A stretch of 64,000 nt of DNA from UBA1181 sp963654355 (GCA_963654355.1 CAVKBM010000001.1:62001-126000), one strand, 5' to 3'. Counted from the first letter of the stretch, positions 47,133-56,713 are shown. Translations and numbers: made by a program. Notes: generated from the sequence alone by a model not told the origin.

Positions 47133-48270
47133 TTTCCTTTACATATTTGGCATTTAACTTATTATCTGTTTCTTTATACACAACAAACAAAAATCTACTT
47201 GAAAATAGCTCATAAAGTCTTGAATCTATCCATTCATTGCAATCAAAAATCTCTTGATAATCAATATTCTCAAAAGACATACTCTCTTTTATTGTTCCAT
47301 GTTTATTGATACGAATCGTCTTCATCATTAAACCCGACTTAATGAATTCTTCTGTCTGATTTACATTAGCGACTTTCTTATTCTTATTGCTTGCTATCGC
47401 ATTGGCAAGTATGAACAATTTTGCCTTTGATGTTATGGGATTGATGCCTAATTTTTTGCTTATCTCACTATATCTCTTTCCCTGAAATTTTATGAATCTG
47501 TTCAGAAGTATTTCATCAACAGAACAATTTTTCAATTCATCAATTGAAAAAAGTGCCTCGTCATCCGATTTTTGCAAATTAAAATTGCAATATGATCCAT
47601 CTACATTGTGCTTTTTCACCTCTTCCAAAACACGACGCATATAGGAAGTCTTCAAACTCCATGCTCTCCGAGGCGCACCTATCGTATTTCCGTGCTGCAC
47701 CATTAACGAATCGCCTTTTTGACCTTTGCGACATGCTCCGAGATACATTGTATCTCCTTCCGACAATGTATGAGCCTCCCCCTTTTTTATTTTTGAAACG
47801 ATCACCTCATAGTCCTGCCGAATTATCAAAAGGTCTTTTTCTGGAATCCTCCAAAGTACAGTGAACAGAAATTCTAAATCAAGTTTGGAAACACCCGATT
47901 GATGCAAATAGAACATCAACAACATAACCAAACACTTTTGATAGAAATGCGATTGTTCAAATGTTTTGTTCCAATCTTCTACATAGTTAATCATACAGCA
48001 AACAAGCCTCTCTTTTATGAATAATCCTTGTTTGCTAAGTGATTTCTTCAAAGGTGTACATTTCAATTCCACACCTGCTGCATCAAAATCTGCCTCTTGT
48101 CGACTATTTGTATCATACCCAAAATATAACTCCTCTACTAATTGTCCTAAGCTTCCCTTCCCTTTGTTTTCTTCTGCATTAGGCGCAAAGTCTCTCAAGC
48201 AATGGTTTAATAAACCTTTGCTATAATCAAAAATTGACGTTATATCTTTCTCGTTATATGATTTTCTCAG
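47113..48270 (-). CDS. Sau3AI/MutH-family restriction endonuclease without a normal start codon
   Basis: The N-terminal domain has the Sau3AI/MutH pattern GSLGQLVEELYFGYDTNSRQ followed by DFDAAGVELKCTPL, whose Asp and ExK form the metal site. Family members cut at GATC and pair with a cytosine methylase, as here. The first standard start codon in frame is a TTG at 48198, but it falls inside the conserved first helix. I translated upstream: YNEKDITSIFDYSKGLLNHC continues the family match, beginning at a CTG (48270) where an ATG is expected, with an in-frame stop beyond it and no ATG, GTG or TTG between. A TATCTTTG box lies 24 nt before the CTG. Likely start-codon loss in a decaying system, or rare CTG initiation. 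Confidence 0.8.
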   Translation of the reverse strand: MRKSYNEKDITSIFDYSKGLLNHCLRDFAPNAEENKGKGSLGQLVEELYFGYDTNSRQEADFDAAGVELKCTPLKKSLSKQGLFIKERLVCCMINYVEDWNKTFEQSHFYQKCLVMLLMFYLHQSGVSKLDLEFLFTVLWRIPEKDLLIIRQDYEVIVSKIKKGEAHTLSEGDTMYLGACRKGQKGDSLMVQHGNTIGAPRRAWSLKTSYMRRVLEEVKKHNVDGSYCNFNLQKSDDEALFSIDELKNCSVDEILLNRFIKFQGKRYSEISKKLGINPITSKAKLFILANAIASNKNKKVANVNQTEEFIKSGLMMKTIRINKHGTIKESMSFENIDYQEIFDCNEWIDSRLYELFSSRFLFVVYKETDNKLNAKYVKEIVDNEL

Positions 48271-48293
48271 TACAAACTCACAAATACTCCAAA

Positions 48294-48301
48294 CAAAGAT
48301 A
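48294..48301 (-). promoter_or_regulatory. Candidate -7 element for the Sau3AI-like gene
   Basis: TATCTTTG on the minus strand; transcription would begin near 48287, leaving room only for the CTG at 48270 as the family-like start. Confidence 0.4.
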
Positions 48302-48382
48302 ACACTTCTTACCTAATTCCTTGCTATTTACGCAACTCCTTTAAAAAGCATTTTCGTAACTTCGCAAATAAACTTCATACCT

Positions 48383-50056
48383 ATGCTGCAACAAAAAATC
48401 TATGGCAATATCGTTGACATCGTCAGTAAGAAAGTCTTCAGGGGATGTCTCTCTATTCGCGACGGGAAAATAGACTCCATTGAAGAGATTGATTCTACTC
48501 CCTCCAAATATGGCTTCATTCTTCCTGGTTTCATTGACTCGCACATCCACATTGAAAGCACTTTGCTGACTCCTGAAAATTTTGCTAAAATGGCTATTCA
48601 AAGGGGTACGCTCGCCGTAGTCGCTGACCCTCACGAGATTGCAAACGTCCTCGGTATCAAGGGTATCAAGTTTATGATTCAAAATGGAAAAAAGGTACGC
48701 TTCCATTTCTATTTCGGTGCTTCCCCTTGTGTACCCTCCACCTCCTTCGAGACAAACGGTGCCACACTCGACTCTCGCCAAATCATCGAACTTTTGCAAA
48801 GCGACGACATCTATGGACTTGCCGAGATGATGAACGTGCCTGGTGTTCTCTTTGGCGACGAAGAGACTATGGCAAAGATTAATGCGTCTCGTCAATTGGG
48901 CAAACCTATCGACGGTCATGCTCCCAACGTTTCGGGCGACCAACTAAAACAGTACTTCAATGCAGGTGTCTCAACAGACCACGAATGCACATCTCTTGAA
49001 GAAGGTCTGGAACGTATACAGCTTGGTATGAAAGTACAAATTAGAGAGGGTAGTGCAGCATGCGACTTTGAGAAACTATACCCATTGCTTTTCGACTATC
49101 CCGAAAATGTTATGTTCTGCACCGATGATAAGTATCCCGACGAACTAAAAAACGGACATATAGACTCGCTCGTAGTTCGATCTATTCAAAAGCGTGTACC
49201 ATTTTGGAACGCTCTTGAAGCAGCTTGCGTTACGCCTGTCCGCCACTACCACCTCAAACAAGGATTGTTGCAACCAGGAGACGCTGCCGATTTCATCATC
49301 GTCAACAACCTCACTGATTTCACAACACAGTCGGCTTTTCTCAACGGCGTTCAAGTCTACACGAAACAAAACGGTATCAATGACGATTTCTTTCTTGACA
49401 AAACTCCTCTCCATTCATACCCAAATAATTTCAACGCCTATAAACTACTGCTTGGTGATCTGAAAGTAACCCCTAAATCAGACAAAATGAAAGTCATCAT
49501 TTCATCTGAAGGATCACTTCTCACTTCAGTTGACATCGTTAGTCCACTCATAAAAGACGGGAATGTTATCTCCAACATAGAAAACGACGTTTTGAAGATG
49601 GTTTGCTACAACCGCTACTCAGAGGCTCTCCCTCAAATAGCCTTTATCCGTGGATTCGGACTTAAACGTGGCGCCATCGCCTCTACCATCGCTCACGATA
49701 GTCACAATATCATCGCTATCGGAACAAACGACGAAGACATCGTCAACATCATCAACTACCTCGTCGACATCAAAGGTGGATTGGCTGTTACCGACGGCGA
49801 CAATATACTCGACCTACCTTTGCCTATCGCAGGACTAATGTCTCCTCGCTCAGGCGACGTAGTAGGGGAGCGACATAAAGAACTAAAGCAGTTGGCTAAA
49901 AAAATCGGATGCAACTATTCCGCACCATTTATGACCATGGCATTCATGGCTCTGCCCGTCATCCCCAAACTAAAACTAACAGACAAAGGACTCTTCGATG
50001 GTATCAAATTTCAGTTCACTGACCTTTTCATAGATCAATCCATCCAACATAAATAG
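48383..50056 (+). CDS. ade: Adenine deaminase
   Basis: 557 residues of the bacterial adenine deaminase family. The metal motif is DSHIHIEST, followed by VADPHEIANVLG, the HAPNVSG loop, DHECTS and the late FCTDDK. The C-terminal third is the usual extra domain. It turns adenine to hypoxanthine in purine salvage. Start ATG at 48383 gives the normal N terminus. It is divergent from the Sau3AI-like gene across about 110 bp and followed by a strong hairpin. Confidence 0.96.
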   Translation: MLQQKIYGNIVDIVSKKVFRGCLSIRDGKIDSIEEIDSTPSKYGFILPGFIDSHIHIESTLLTPENFAKMAIQRGTLAVVADPHEIANVLGIKGIKFMIQNGKKVRFHFYFGASPCVPSTSFETNGATLDSRQIIELLQSDDIYGLAEMMNVPGVLFGDEETMAKINASRQLGKPIDGHAPNVSGDQLKQYFNAGVSTDHECTSLEEGLERIQLGMKVQIREGSAACDFEKLYPLLFDYPENVMFCTDDKYPDELKNGHIDSLVVRSIQKRVPFWNALEAACVTPVRHYHLKQGLLQPGDAADFIIVNNLTDFTTQSAFLNGVQVYTKQNGINDDFFLDKTPLHSYPNNFNAYKLLLGDLKVTPKSDKMKVIISSEGSLLTSVDIVSPLIKDGNVISNIENDVLKMVCYNRYSEALPQIAFIRGFGLKRGAIASTIAHDSHNIIAIGTNDEDIVNIINYLVDIKGGLAVTDGDNILDLPLPIAGLMSPRSGDVVGERHKELKQLAKKIGCNYSAPFMTMAFMALPVIPKLKLTDKGLFDGIKFQFTDLFIDQSIQHK

Positions 50057-50069
50057 AGTAGGGTAACAT

Positions 50070-50136
50070 AAAAACACATTGTGTCAGTTTTATATATCAT
50101 ATTTTGACTATTTGAAAGAAGACACAATGTGTTTTT
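50070..50136 (+). terminator. Terminator after ade
   Basis: A 16-bp perfect stem (50070-50085 with 50121-50136) around a 35-nt loop begins 13 bp after the ade stop and ends in five T. Confidence 0.75.
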
Positions 50137-50190
50137 AACATTTTGAAAGAAGATTTTTCTTTTTCATTTCTCTGATTCCAATAATCTTCG

Positions 50191-50198
50191 TACATTTG
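50191..50198 (+). promoter_or_regulatory. Candidate -7 element for the DUF1846 gene
   Basis: TACATTTG on the plus strand, about 52 nt before the ATG at 50250. Confidence 0.45.
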
Positions 50199-50249
50199 TG
50201 AGCGTAATTTTTACAATTTTTCATTTCGCAACAAAAAAGAGACAAAAAT

Positions 50250-51743
50250 ATGGAGGCAAAAATTGGTTTCGACAACGACAAGTACTTGAGTATGCAGTCG
50301 TCTCACATTGCCGAAAGAATTCAGAAATTTGGCAATAAATTGTATTTGGAAATCGGTGGTAAACTTTTTGATGACTATCATGCTTCGCGTGTTCTACCAG
50401 GGTTTCATCCCGACTCAAAACTCCAAATGCTTCTTAAGCTGAAGGACAAAATTGAAATTGTAATCGCTATCAATGCCGAAGACATTGAATCAAATCGTAT
50501 GCGCGCCGACTATGGCATCACATACGATGAAGATGTGCTTCGTCTTATCGATGAATTCCACAATGTCGGACTTTTTGTCGGCAGTGTCTGCCTCACAATG
50601 TACAACGAGCAACCATCTGCTATCCTCTTTGAAAAGCGCTTGCGCACTCTGGGTATTCCTTTCTACCACCACTACCGTATTGAAGGATACCCTAACAACG
50701 TAGAGTTGATTGTCTCAGACAAAGGCTACGGGAAGAATGAATACGTTAAAACAGAGCGTCCTTTGGTGGTTGTTACTGCACCTGGTCCTGGTAGTGGAAA
50801 ATTGGCAGTATGCCTCTCTCAACTCTATCACGAACACAAGCGCGGCATCGATGCTGGCTATGCTAAGTTTGAAACATTTCCAATTTGGAATATTCCATTG
50901 AAACATCCTATCAATCTCGCATACGAGGCAGCAACCGCCGACCTCAACGATGTCAATATCATAGACTCTTTCCATTTAGAGGCATACGGAGAAACAACCG
51001 TCAACTACAACCGCGACGTTGAGGCTTTCTCTGTGCTAAATGCCACTTTCGAACTTATCTACGGAAAAAGCCCTTACAAGAGTCCTACTGACATGGGTGT
51101 TAACATGGCAGGTAACTGCATCATTGATGATGAGGTGTGTCGCGAGGCCTCTAAACGCGAGATTATCCGTCGTTACTACAAATGTCTTTGTGATAAGAAA
51201 AGATACGGTGAAAGCACTGATAATCAAGGAAAATTAGAGTCTCTTATGCAACAGGCTCACGTTAAGGTTACCGATTATCCTGTGGTTGAAGCTGCCCTCT
51301 CTAAGGAGAAAGAAACAGGAGGAAAACCTGCAGCAGCCATCGAGTTGCCCGATGGAACCATTGTAACTGGTAAAACTTCCGACCTCTTTGGTCCGCTCTC
51401 TTCTGCTCTGCTAAATGCACTCAAGACGTTGGCAAACATAGACGACTCTTTCAACCTGATTTCCCGTCTGGCTATCGAGCCTATTCAAAAACTGAAAACT
51501 AAATATTTGGGTAGCACCAACCCTAGATTGCACACCGATGAGATACTCATCGCACTTTCATCATCTGCGGCACACAGCGACTTGGCAGAACGTGCCTTGC
51601 ATCAACTTCCTAAACTCAAAGGTGCTACTGCCCACACCACAGTTTTAGTTACTAACGTAGATGAACAAACTTTCAAGAAGTTAGGTATCAACTTAACCTG
51701 CGAACCTAAATATGAGCAGTCAAGAAGTTACCACAAACATTAG
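50250..51743 (+). CDS. DUF1846 domain protein
   Basis: 497 residues covering the whole DUF1846 family: it opens with KIGFDNDKYLSMQS and LYLEIGGKLFDDYHASRVLPGF, and carries VVVTAPGPGSGKLAVCLSQLYHE, a nucleotide-binding-like loop, near residue 175. The family is found in many anaerobes and firmicutes; its biochemical role is not known to me. The glycine-rich loop suggests binding of ATP or a dinucleotide. Single gene with its own promoter box and terminator. Confidence 0.93.
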   Translation: MEAKIGFDNDKYLSMQSSHIAERIQKFGNKLYLEIGGKLFDDYHASRVLPGFHPDSKLQMLLKLKDKIEIVIAINAEDIESNRMRADYGITYDEDVLRLIDEFHNVGLFVGSVCLTMYNEQPSAILFEKRLRTLGIPFYHHYRIEGYPNNVELIVSDKGYGKNEYVKTERPLVVVTAPGPGSGKLAVCLSQLYHEHKRGIDAGYAKFETFPIWNIPLKHPINLAYEAATADLNDVNIIDSFHLEAYGETTVNYNRDVEAFSVLNATFELIYGKSPYKSPTDMGVNMAGNCIIDDEVCREASKREIIRRYYKCLCDKKRYGESTDNQGKLESLMQQAHVKVTDYPVVEAALSKEKETGGKPAAAIELPDGTIVTGKTSDLFGPLSSALLNALKTLANIDDSFNLISRLAIEPIQKLKTKYLGSTNPRLHTDEILIALSSSAAHSDLAERALHQLPKLKGATAHTTVLVTNVDEQTFKKLGINLTCEPKYEQSRSYHKH

Positions 51744-51775
51744 AAGAAGACATTTTATCTAATATCAATTTTTTC

Positions 51776-51810
51776 AACCCCCTCTCATTTTGTCGAAATG
51801 GGAGAGGGTT
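51776..51810 (+). terminator. Terminator after the DUF1846 gene
   Basis: A 15-position stem (51776-51790 with 51796-51810) with one GU pair and one mismatch, followed by a T-rich run, 33 bp after the stop. Confidence 0.8.
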
Positions 51811-51887
51811 TGTTTTTCTTATTGAAAAATTATCCTTAAATTTTTAAAAATTACTATTATTGCAACCACTCAATAACTTCATTCCGT

Positions 51888-53060
51888 ATGAAAAAAATAT
51901 TTATATTACTCATTCTCGCCCCCTGTCTCTTTGCCTGTAAGAAAGATAAAGAACATTATTCCGTTGACTCCGAACTTAACCCATACCTTGACCTATTCCT
52001 CAGTGAGGCTGAAAGTCACGGATTTAATTTTGATGTGGAAAAAAATGGATTAATTATGAAATTTTCTGACTTAGAAAGTCCTACCATTGGTCTTTGCACC
52101 TATTCCGACCCAATTCTCGTAGAGATTGACAGGACATATTGGAACGATGTTACCCAATACGAAAATTGCGAGGATTTACGCCAAAATGTAGTATTTCACG
52201 AACTATCTCATGGACTTCTAAACCGTAGACACGACAATTCAACGCTTAGCAATACAGAGTGGAAATCCCTCATGTGTGGGGGCGACGTTGTTGACGATCG
52301 CAGCTGGCAAGTCAACTTTTCTGGTGAAAGAAAACAATACTATCTTGACGAACTTTTCAACGCAAAAACAGCAGAACCATCATGGGCATCCTACGGAGAT
52401 ACTTATAACGGAAGTTATACTCACGTTGTAGATTCTCTTAGACTCTCTAAAAACTACTACAACATTGATAACGACGGCAATGTTTTTCAAATAAGCAATG
52501 GTATCTATTACATAAAAATAAACTCAAGCAACAACACATCCATACCCATCAATTCTGTTAGTGTTGATGAAGACTTTTATTATGAACTCAAAATTAAAGG
52601 AGATATAACATCCAACGAAGGCAACTGTATCGGTCTTTTTACAGGGTATGATAACAACAACAATAAAAATGCACGCAACTATTTCATTGTTTACTATTCT
52701 TCTAATTATCAACAATATAGATGTACAGCTAACAATTCTCTTTGCATGCCAACATTTGCTGAAGTTCTACTCAAAAATGGAGTCTGTAATTTCTCTGATT
52801 ACACAAAACTTGCCATTGAACGTAAATCTGACGAATTATATTTCTACATAAACAATCAACTCATCTATCGTAACGACTTCGCAGCAGATAAAAAATGTAC
52901 AAGTTATGGTATAATCGTTCCAGGAAGCAAAACTATCTCAATCTCATCTTGTGCTATCTACAATAACAAAAACACATCTCTGAAAACAACTAATAATCAA
53001 GAGTTTACATTCGGAAAACCAGAACCATTCGAATTTTCTAAAACAAACTTCATCAAGTAA
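51888..53060 (+). CDS. Lipoprotein with metallopeptidase motif
   Basis: 390 residues. The signal peptide ends in LFAC (Cys 17), so it is a lipoprotein. FHELSHGLLNRRH (residues 103-115) provides an HExxH zinc site with a possible third His seven residues on. The second half (about 215-365) is beta-rich, with EDFYYELKIKGDI and FYINNQLIYRNDF that look like a concanavalin-like sugar- or protein-binding domain. A cell-surface peptidase with a binding module is the best guess; I do not recognise a named family. Confidence 0.72.
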   Translation: MKKIFILLILAPCLFACKKDKEHYSVDSELNPYLDLFLSEAESHGFNFDVEKNGLIMKFSDLESPTIGLCTYSDPILVEIDRTYWNDVTQYENCEDLRQNVVFHELSHGLLNRRHDNSTLSNTEWKSLMCGGDVVDDRSWQVNFSGERKQYYLDELFNAKTAEPSWASYGDTYNGSYTHVVDSLRLSKNYYNIDNDGNVFQISNGIYYIKINSSNNTSIPINSVSVDEDFYYELKIKGDITSNEGNCIGLFTGYDNNNNKNARNYFIVYYSSNYQQYRCTANNSLCMPTFAEVLLKNGVCNFSDYTKLAIERKSDELYFYINNQLIYRNDFAADKKCTSYGIIVPGSKTISISSCAIYNNKNTSLKTTNNQEFTFGKPEPFEFSKTNFIK

Positions 53061-53063
53061 TAC

Positions 53064-53431
53064 TTATAAGTTTTTATAGTTGACAATAGATATATCACCT
53101 TCTTTCATTTCAATCTTTCCAGTATAAACTACTGTGCGACTTTTAACTGTCGCATTCACCCAATTCGGCAGTTTTTTTAATGTTTTTTCAAAAGACGTAC
53201 TATAAGTCATAGAACTCTTAACTTCAAATGCACTAAGTGTAGATTCGTCTCCTGCCAATATATCTACTTCATTTTGATTGTAATCGAGTAGTAAGGAAAT
53301 TCCTTGAAAATATGACGCAAAATTGTAGTCTTTCCCGACTGTCGCGGACCAGTAACAGTAATGACAGAAAAATATTTTGCCGCCTCAATAATCGTTTTCT
53401 CAAGTTCTCTATGTATATAAAAATCTTCCAT
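53064..53431 (-). pseudogene. Remnant of an AAA/DUF4143-type ATPase with internal deletion
   Basis: From an ATG at 53431 the minus strand reads a typical N terminus of this family (MEDFYIHRELEKTIIEAA) with Walker A TGPRQSGKTT, then hits a stop. Shifting frame at about 53300, the sequence continues as the C terminus of the same family: DYNQNEVDILAG then AFEVKSS, ending at 53064. Intact members are about 380-400 residues; roughly 250-300 residues from the middle are missing. So this is a deletion remnant with a frameshift at the junction and cannot make the ATPase. Confidence 0.8.
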
Positions 53432-53484
53432 TTTTTTATGCAAATTTGAAATGACACTTCAAAATTACATAAAATTAGAAAAAA

Positions 53485-53520
53485 TTATAGAGACTCAAAG
53501 TGAACTCTGAATCTCTATAA
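53485..53520 (-). terminator. Terminator after nadB
   Basis: TTATAGAGA (53485-53493) pairs with TCTCTATAA (53512-53520), the stem continues imperfectly inward, and TTTTTTCTAATTTT follows on the minus strand. Confidence 0.75.
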
Positions 53521-53541
53521 TCTATTAATAAAAAGAATTCT

Positions 53542-55179
53542 TTATTCCGCCTTTACTTTTCCCTCCTGCATCTTCTTCAACGCATCTACATCATACTTGC
53601 TCATATGATTGTTGCGCTTTGGATAGTCAATTGTATAGTGCAAACCTCGACTTTCCTTGCGTTGCATAGCAAACTTTATCACCAGATAGGCTGTGTTGAT
53701 GATATTTCTTAATTCACATATTTCCTTTGATACGACTGAACGTTGGAACAAGCTTTCTGTCTCTTTGTAGAGCAACTCCAAACGATCGTACGCACGTTTC
53801 AAACGAAGATTAGATCTCACAATGCCAACGTATGCCTGCATAATTTGATTCACCTCCTTCTCACTCTGCGTAATCAACACCATCTCTTCATTGAGCGATG
53901 TGCCTTCATCATTCCACTCTGGCACCTCTTCATTCCACGACAGACTTGGCAAAAGTCTCAACGAATCTTTTGCGGCCGCATCCGCATAGACAATCGCCTC
54001 TATCAACGAATTGGACGCCAACCGATTGGCTCCGTGCAATCCCGTACATGAACATTCGCCAGCTGCATACAAACGATTGATGGTAGTTCGCGCATTCATG
54101 TCCACTTTGATACCTCCACAAAAATAGTGAGCCGCTGGTGCAACAGGAATGTAATCTTTTGTAATATCAATACCTAAAGAAAGACATTTATTGTAGATGG
54201 TAGGGTATTCACGCTTCGTAACCTCAGGATCTTTGTGCGTTACATCCAAATAAACACATTCATCGCCAGTTTTCTTCATTTCGGTGTCTATAGAACGTGC
54301 CACTACATCGCGAGGAGCTAACGAACCACGAGAGTCATATTTCTCCATAAAAGACTCTCCTTCTTTATTGCGTAATATTCCTCCATAACCTCTCATAGCC
54401 TCTGTGATGAGGAAAGATGGACGATCACCTGGATGATACAAAGCAGTAGGGTGGAACTGCACAAACTCCATATCATCAACCAATCCTTTCGCACGATAAA
54501 CCATTGAAATACCATCTCCAGTAGCTACCGGAGGATTCGTCGTTGTCTGATATATATTTCCAATTCCTCCCGTACACATCATTGTTACTTTAGAAAGAAA
54601 CGTGTCAACATGGTTGGTCTTTATATCCAAAACGTATGCGCCATAACATTCAATGTTAGGCGTGGTATGTTTCACTAACTCGCCCAAATGATGTTGAGTT
54701 ATAATTTCTATGGCAAAATGCTCTTCATATATATCAATGTTTGGATTGTTACGAACGCGTTTAATAAGACTATTTTGAATCTCCTCGCCCGTATTGTCCT
54801 TATGATGAAGAATACGAAAATCAGAGTGTCCTCCCTCCTTATGCAAGTCAAAATTTCCATCCTCTTTCTTATCAAAATCCACGCCCCACTCCAACAGTTG
54901 TTTTATTTGTTCAGGAGCACCTTCTACCACTTTACGAACAACATTTTCGTTACAGATTCCATCTCCAGCAATCAAAGTATCAACAATGTGATCCTCAAAA
55001 TTATCTGTTTTCTTAGTTACTGAAGCGATTCCTCCTTGCGCATAATGCGTATTGGCTTCATCCATATTTGTCTTACACAAGATAGCCACTTTCCCCTTCG
55101 CAGCCACTTTCAGCGCAAAACTCATTCCTGCTATTCCAGAACCAATTACCAAAAAATCATATCTCTTTATCATATTCAA
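53542..55179 (-). CDS. nadB: L-aspartate oxidase
   Basis: 545 residues. FAD-binding GSGIAGMSFAL is at residues about 13-23, GGIASVTKKTDN and the active-site HFCGGIKVDMNARTTI and GECSCTGLHGANRLASNSL motifs are all present, as is the C-terminal helical domain. It oxidises L-aspartate to iminoaspartate, the first step of NAD synthesis, and feeds NadA, encoded 2.2 kb away in the opposite direction. A TAAATTTG box lies about 22 nt upstream. Confidence 0.95.
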   Translation of the reverse strand: MNMIKRYDFLVIGSGIAGMSFALKVAAKGKVAILCKTNMDEANTHYAQGGIASVTKKTDNFEDHIVDTLIAGDGICNENVVRKVVEGAPEQIKQLLEWGVDFDKKEDGNFDLHKEGGHSDFRILHHKDNTGEEIQNSLIKRVRNNPNIDIYEEHFAIEIITQHHLGELVKHTTPNIECYGAYVLDIKTNHVDTFLSKVTMMCTGGIGNIYQTTTNPPVATGDGISMVYRAKGLVDDMEFVQFHPTALYHPGDRPSFLITEAMRGYGGILRNKEGESFMEKYDSRGSLAPRDVVARSIDTEMKKTGDECVYLDVTHKDPEVTKREYPTIYNKCLSLGIDITKDYIPVAPAAHYFCGGIKVDMNARTTINRLYAAGECSCTGLHGANRLASNSLIEAIVYADAAAKDSLRLLPSLSWNEEVPEWNDEGTSLNEEMVLITQSEKEVNQIMQAYVGIVRSNLRLKRAYDRLELLYKETESLFQRSVVSKEICELRNIINTAYLVIKFAMQRKESRGLHYTIDYPKRNNHMSKYDVDALKKMQEGKVKAE

Positions 55180-55200
55180 ATCTATTTATGGTCTGAAAGA

Positions 55201-55208
55201 CAAATTTA
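55201..55208 (-). promoter_or_regulatory. Candidate -7 element for nadB
   Basis: TAAATTTG on the minus strand, about 22 nt before the nadB ATG. Confidence 0.4.
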
Positions 55209-55269
55209 TATTAGTTTGACCTAAAATGGTGAGTTTTTATTGGTTTTCTGAACTTTCTTTAATTAAAGA

Positions 55270-55304
55270 AAAATGAGAACACTAAGTTTTGGTGTTCTCA
55301 TTTT
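55270..55304 (-). terminator. Terminator after the unknown lipoprotein pair
   Basis: A 13-bp perfect stem (55270-55282 with 55292-55304) with A/T outer ends, 22 bp after the stop at 55327. Confidence 0.75.
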
Positions 55305-55326
55305 ATTATTCTGCTATACAGTATGT

Positions 55327-55977
55327 TTATTCGTATAATTCATACTTAACAGAAATTACCATTGCATTTCTTACTCTATAATCTATCCATATAAGAGCTC
55401 TAACACCATTTACCGTTTTTATACCAATCAGATTATTTTTCTTCAAGGTATTCTTACTATCATCATATATAGCATCTGATGATCTGTCTGGATTTACTAC
55501 TTGACTTGCTTTTTCAAATGCCTCATCAAACAAATCTACATTATTCGCATTTTCAAATAATTGTTTTTGCGAAGCAGAATCTTCTTTTTGAAAAGAATAA
55601 AAAATTATTCTGCTATCACTAGTCTTATGTTTTTTTAATATTCTTACCAAATCTGTATTATTTGGTCCTGCTAAAAAACAATCAGGAAAGTAACTATAGA
55701 AATTTATACATGTATTGATTTCATTGTATTCTCCATTTCCAACTATTGCACCAATAGTGTCATACTGTACGAAAGCAAAATCATATTCCTCATTCAAACT
55801 TACAGTTTTCTGTAATTCAACATTATACGCTCTACAAGTATCAGAATAAGATTGTATTTCAATACCTTGCACACATACAATTGAACTTGCTTTCTTTGTC
55901 TCTACTTTATCTTCTTCTTTCTTACATGAGGTTATGACACACAGAAGAAAAAATAAAATGTATACTAAATTTTTCAT
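55327..55977 (-). CDS. Lipoprotein of unknown function
   Basis: 216 residues with a signal peptide ending in VITSCKKEED (Cys 18). The mature part has no motif I can name; CVQGIEIQSYSDTCRAYN and DCFLAG place several cysteines. It starts 1 bp after the preceding lipoprotein gene, so the two are translated together and probably act together at the cell surface. Confidence 0.68.
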   Translation of the reverse strand: MKNLVYILFFLLCVITSCKKEEDKVETKKASSIVCVQGIEIQSYSDTCRAYNVELQKTVSLNEEYDFAFVQYDTIGAIVGNGEYNEINTCINFYSYFPDCFLAGPNNTDLVRILKKHKTSDSRIIFYSFQKEDSASQKQLFENANNVDLFDEAFEKASQVVNPDRSSDAIYDDSKNTLKKNNLIGIKTVNGVRALIWIDYRVRNAMVISVKYELYE

Positions 55978-55978
55978 A

Positions 55979-56713
55979 TTAATAGAAATTTACTCTAAAC
56001 TGAAATTTTACTGTACAATCCGTTGGTGTTGTGTGCGGCTTATGAGCATACTTATGCTTTCCTGTCTTTTTATATTTATAGTGTCCATCCGTATACTCCT
56101 CTGATAAATGTATTTCTGCGTATCCTACACCTCTATTTGCTTTCAAATCTGTTAATAAATACTCTTTATGACACGGCTCGTATGTATCAAACTCATGCTT
56201 TCCTCCACATGAACATGGATCATCCCACTCATACAACTGAGCATCCAAAATTAATTTTGCTCCCTCTATATTAGTGTAATCAATAGAAAATGGCATTTTT
56301 TGCTTCGGAGGTAAAACAATAACACTATCTCCTTGCGGAACAGATAATGCGTTTTTTGAAATTGGCAGATTAAAAATATAGAAAGGATCACTCAATACAC
56401 CATTTTGCAACAAACGAATTGTTATTGTACCACAAACATCATTTTCTCCTTTTTCACCATAGAAATTTTCTGGTGCTATGGACTCGTCTGTAGATTGGCA
56501 TTTTCTAATCGTGTATTCAGTAGCATTTACTACATTGTTTTCTACTTCTCCTACCTGTTGCTTACCATCCGTTATCACTGGCTGATAAGGATCAACTAAC
56601 TGGGATACATAATCATCTAATGACCCCAATTCACTCCCATCTTTCTCTTCATCCTTGCATGACAACTGTGTTAATGCAATTAAAAGATAACTAATTACTA
56701 TTAACTTCTTCAT
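55979..56713 (-). CDS. Lipoprotein with Cys/His cluster, unknown function
   Basis: 244 residues with a lipobox LSC (Cys 19). Residues 167-182 hold CSCGGKH and then CH, a dense Cys/His cluster that could bind a metal. The C terminus is basic and histidine-rich (YKKTGKHKYAHKPH). I do not recognise the family. It is the first gene of a two-gene unit and the last minus-strand gene before the strand switch. Confidence 0.68.
   Translation of the reverse strand: MKKLIVISYLLIALTQLSCKDEEKDGSELGSLDDYVSQLVDPYQPVITDGKQQVGEVENNVVNATEYTIRKCQSTDESIAPENFYGEKGENDVCGTITIRLLQNGVLSDPFYIFNLPISKNALSVPQGDSVIVLPPKQKMPFSIDYTNIEGAKLILDAQLYEWDDPCSCGGKHEFDTYEPCHKEYLLTDLKANRGVGYAEIHLSEEYTDGHYKYKKTGKHKYAHKPHTTPTDCTVKFQFRVNFY

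Noticed and set aside
50070..50136. Small RNA gene in the ade-DUF1846 gap
   Set aside because: The 16-bp stem ends in a T run just after ade and is explained as a terminator; no promoter points into it.
53064..53258. Small intact protein of 64 residues
   Set aside because: It is the C-terminal end of an ATPase family, continuous with an upstream remnant carrying Walker A; a deletion remnant explains both.
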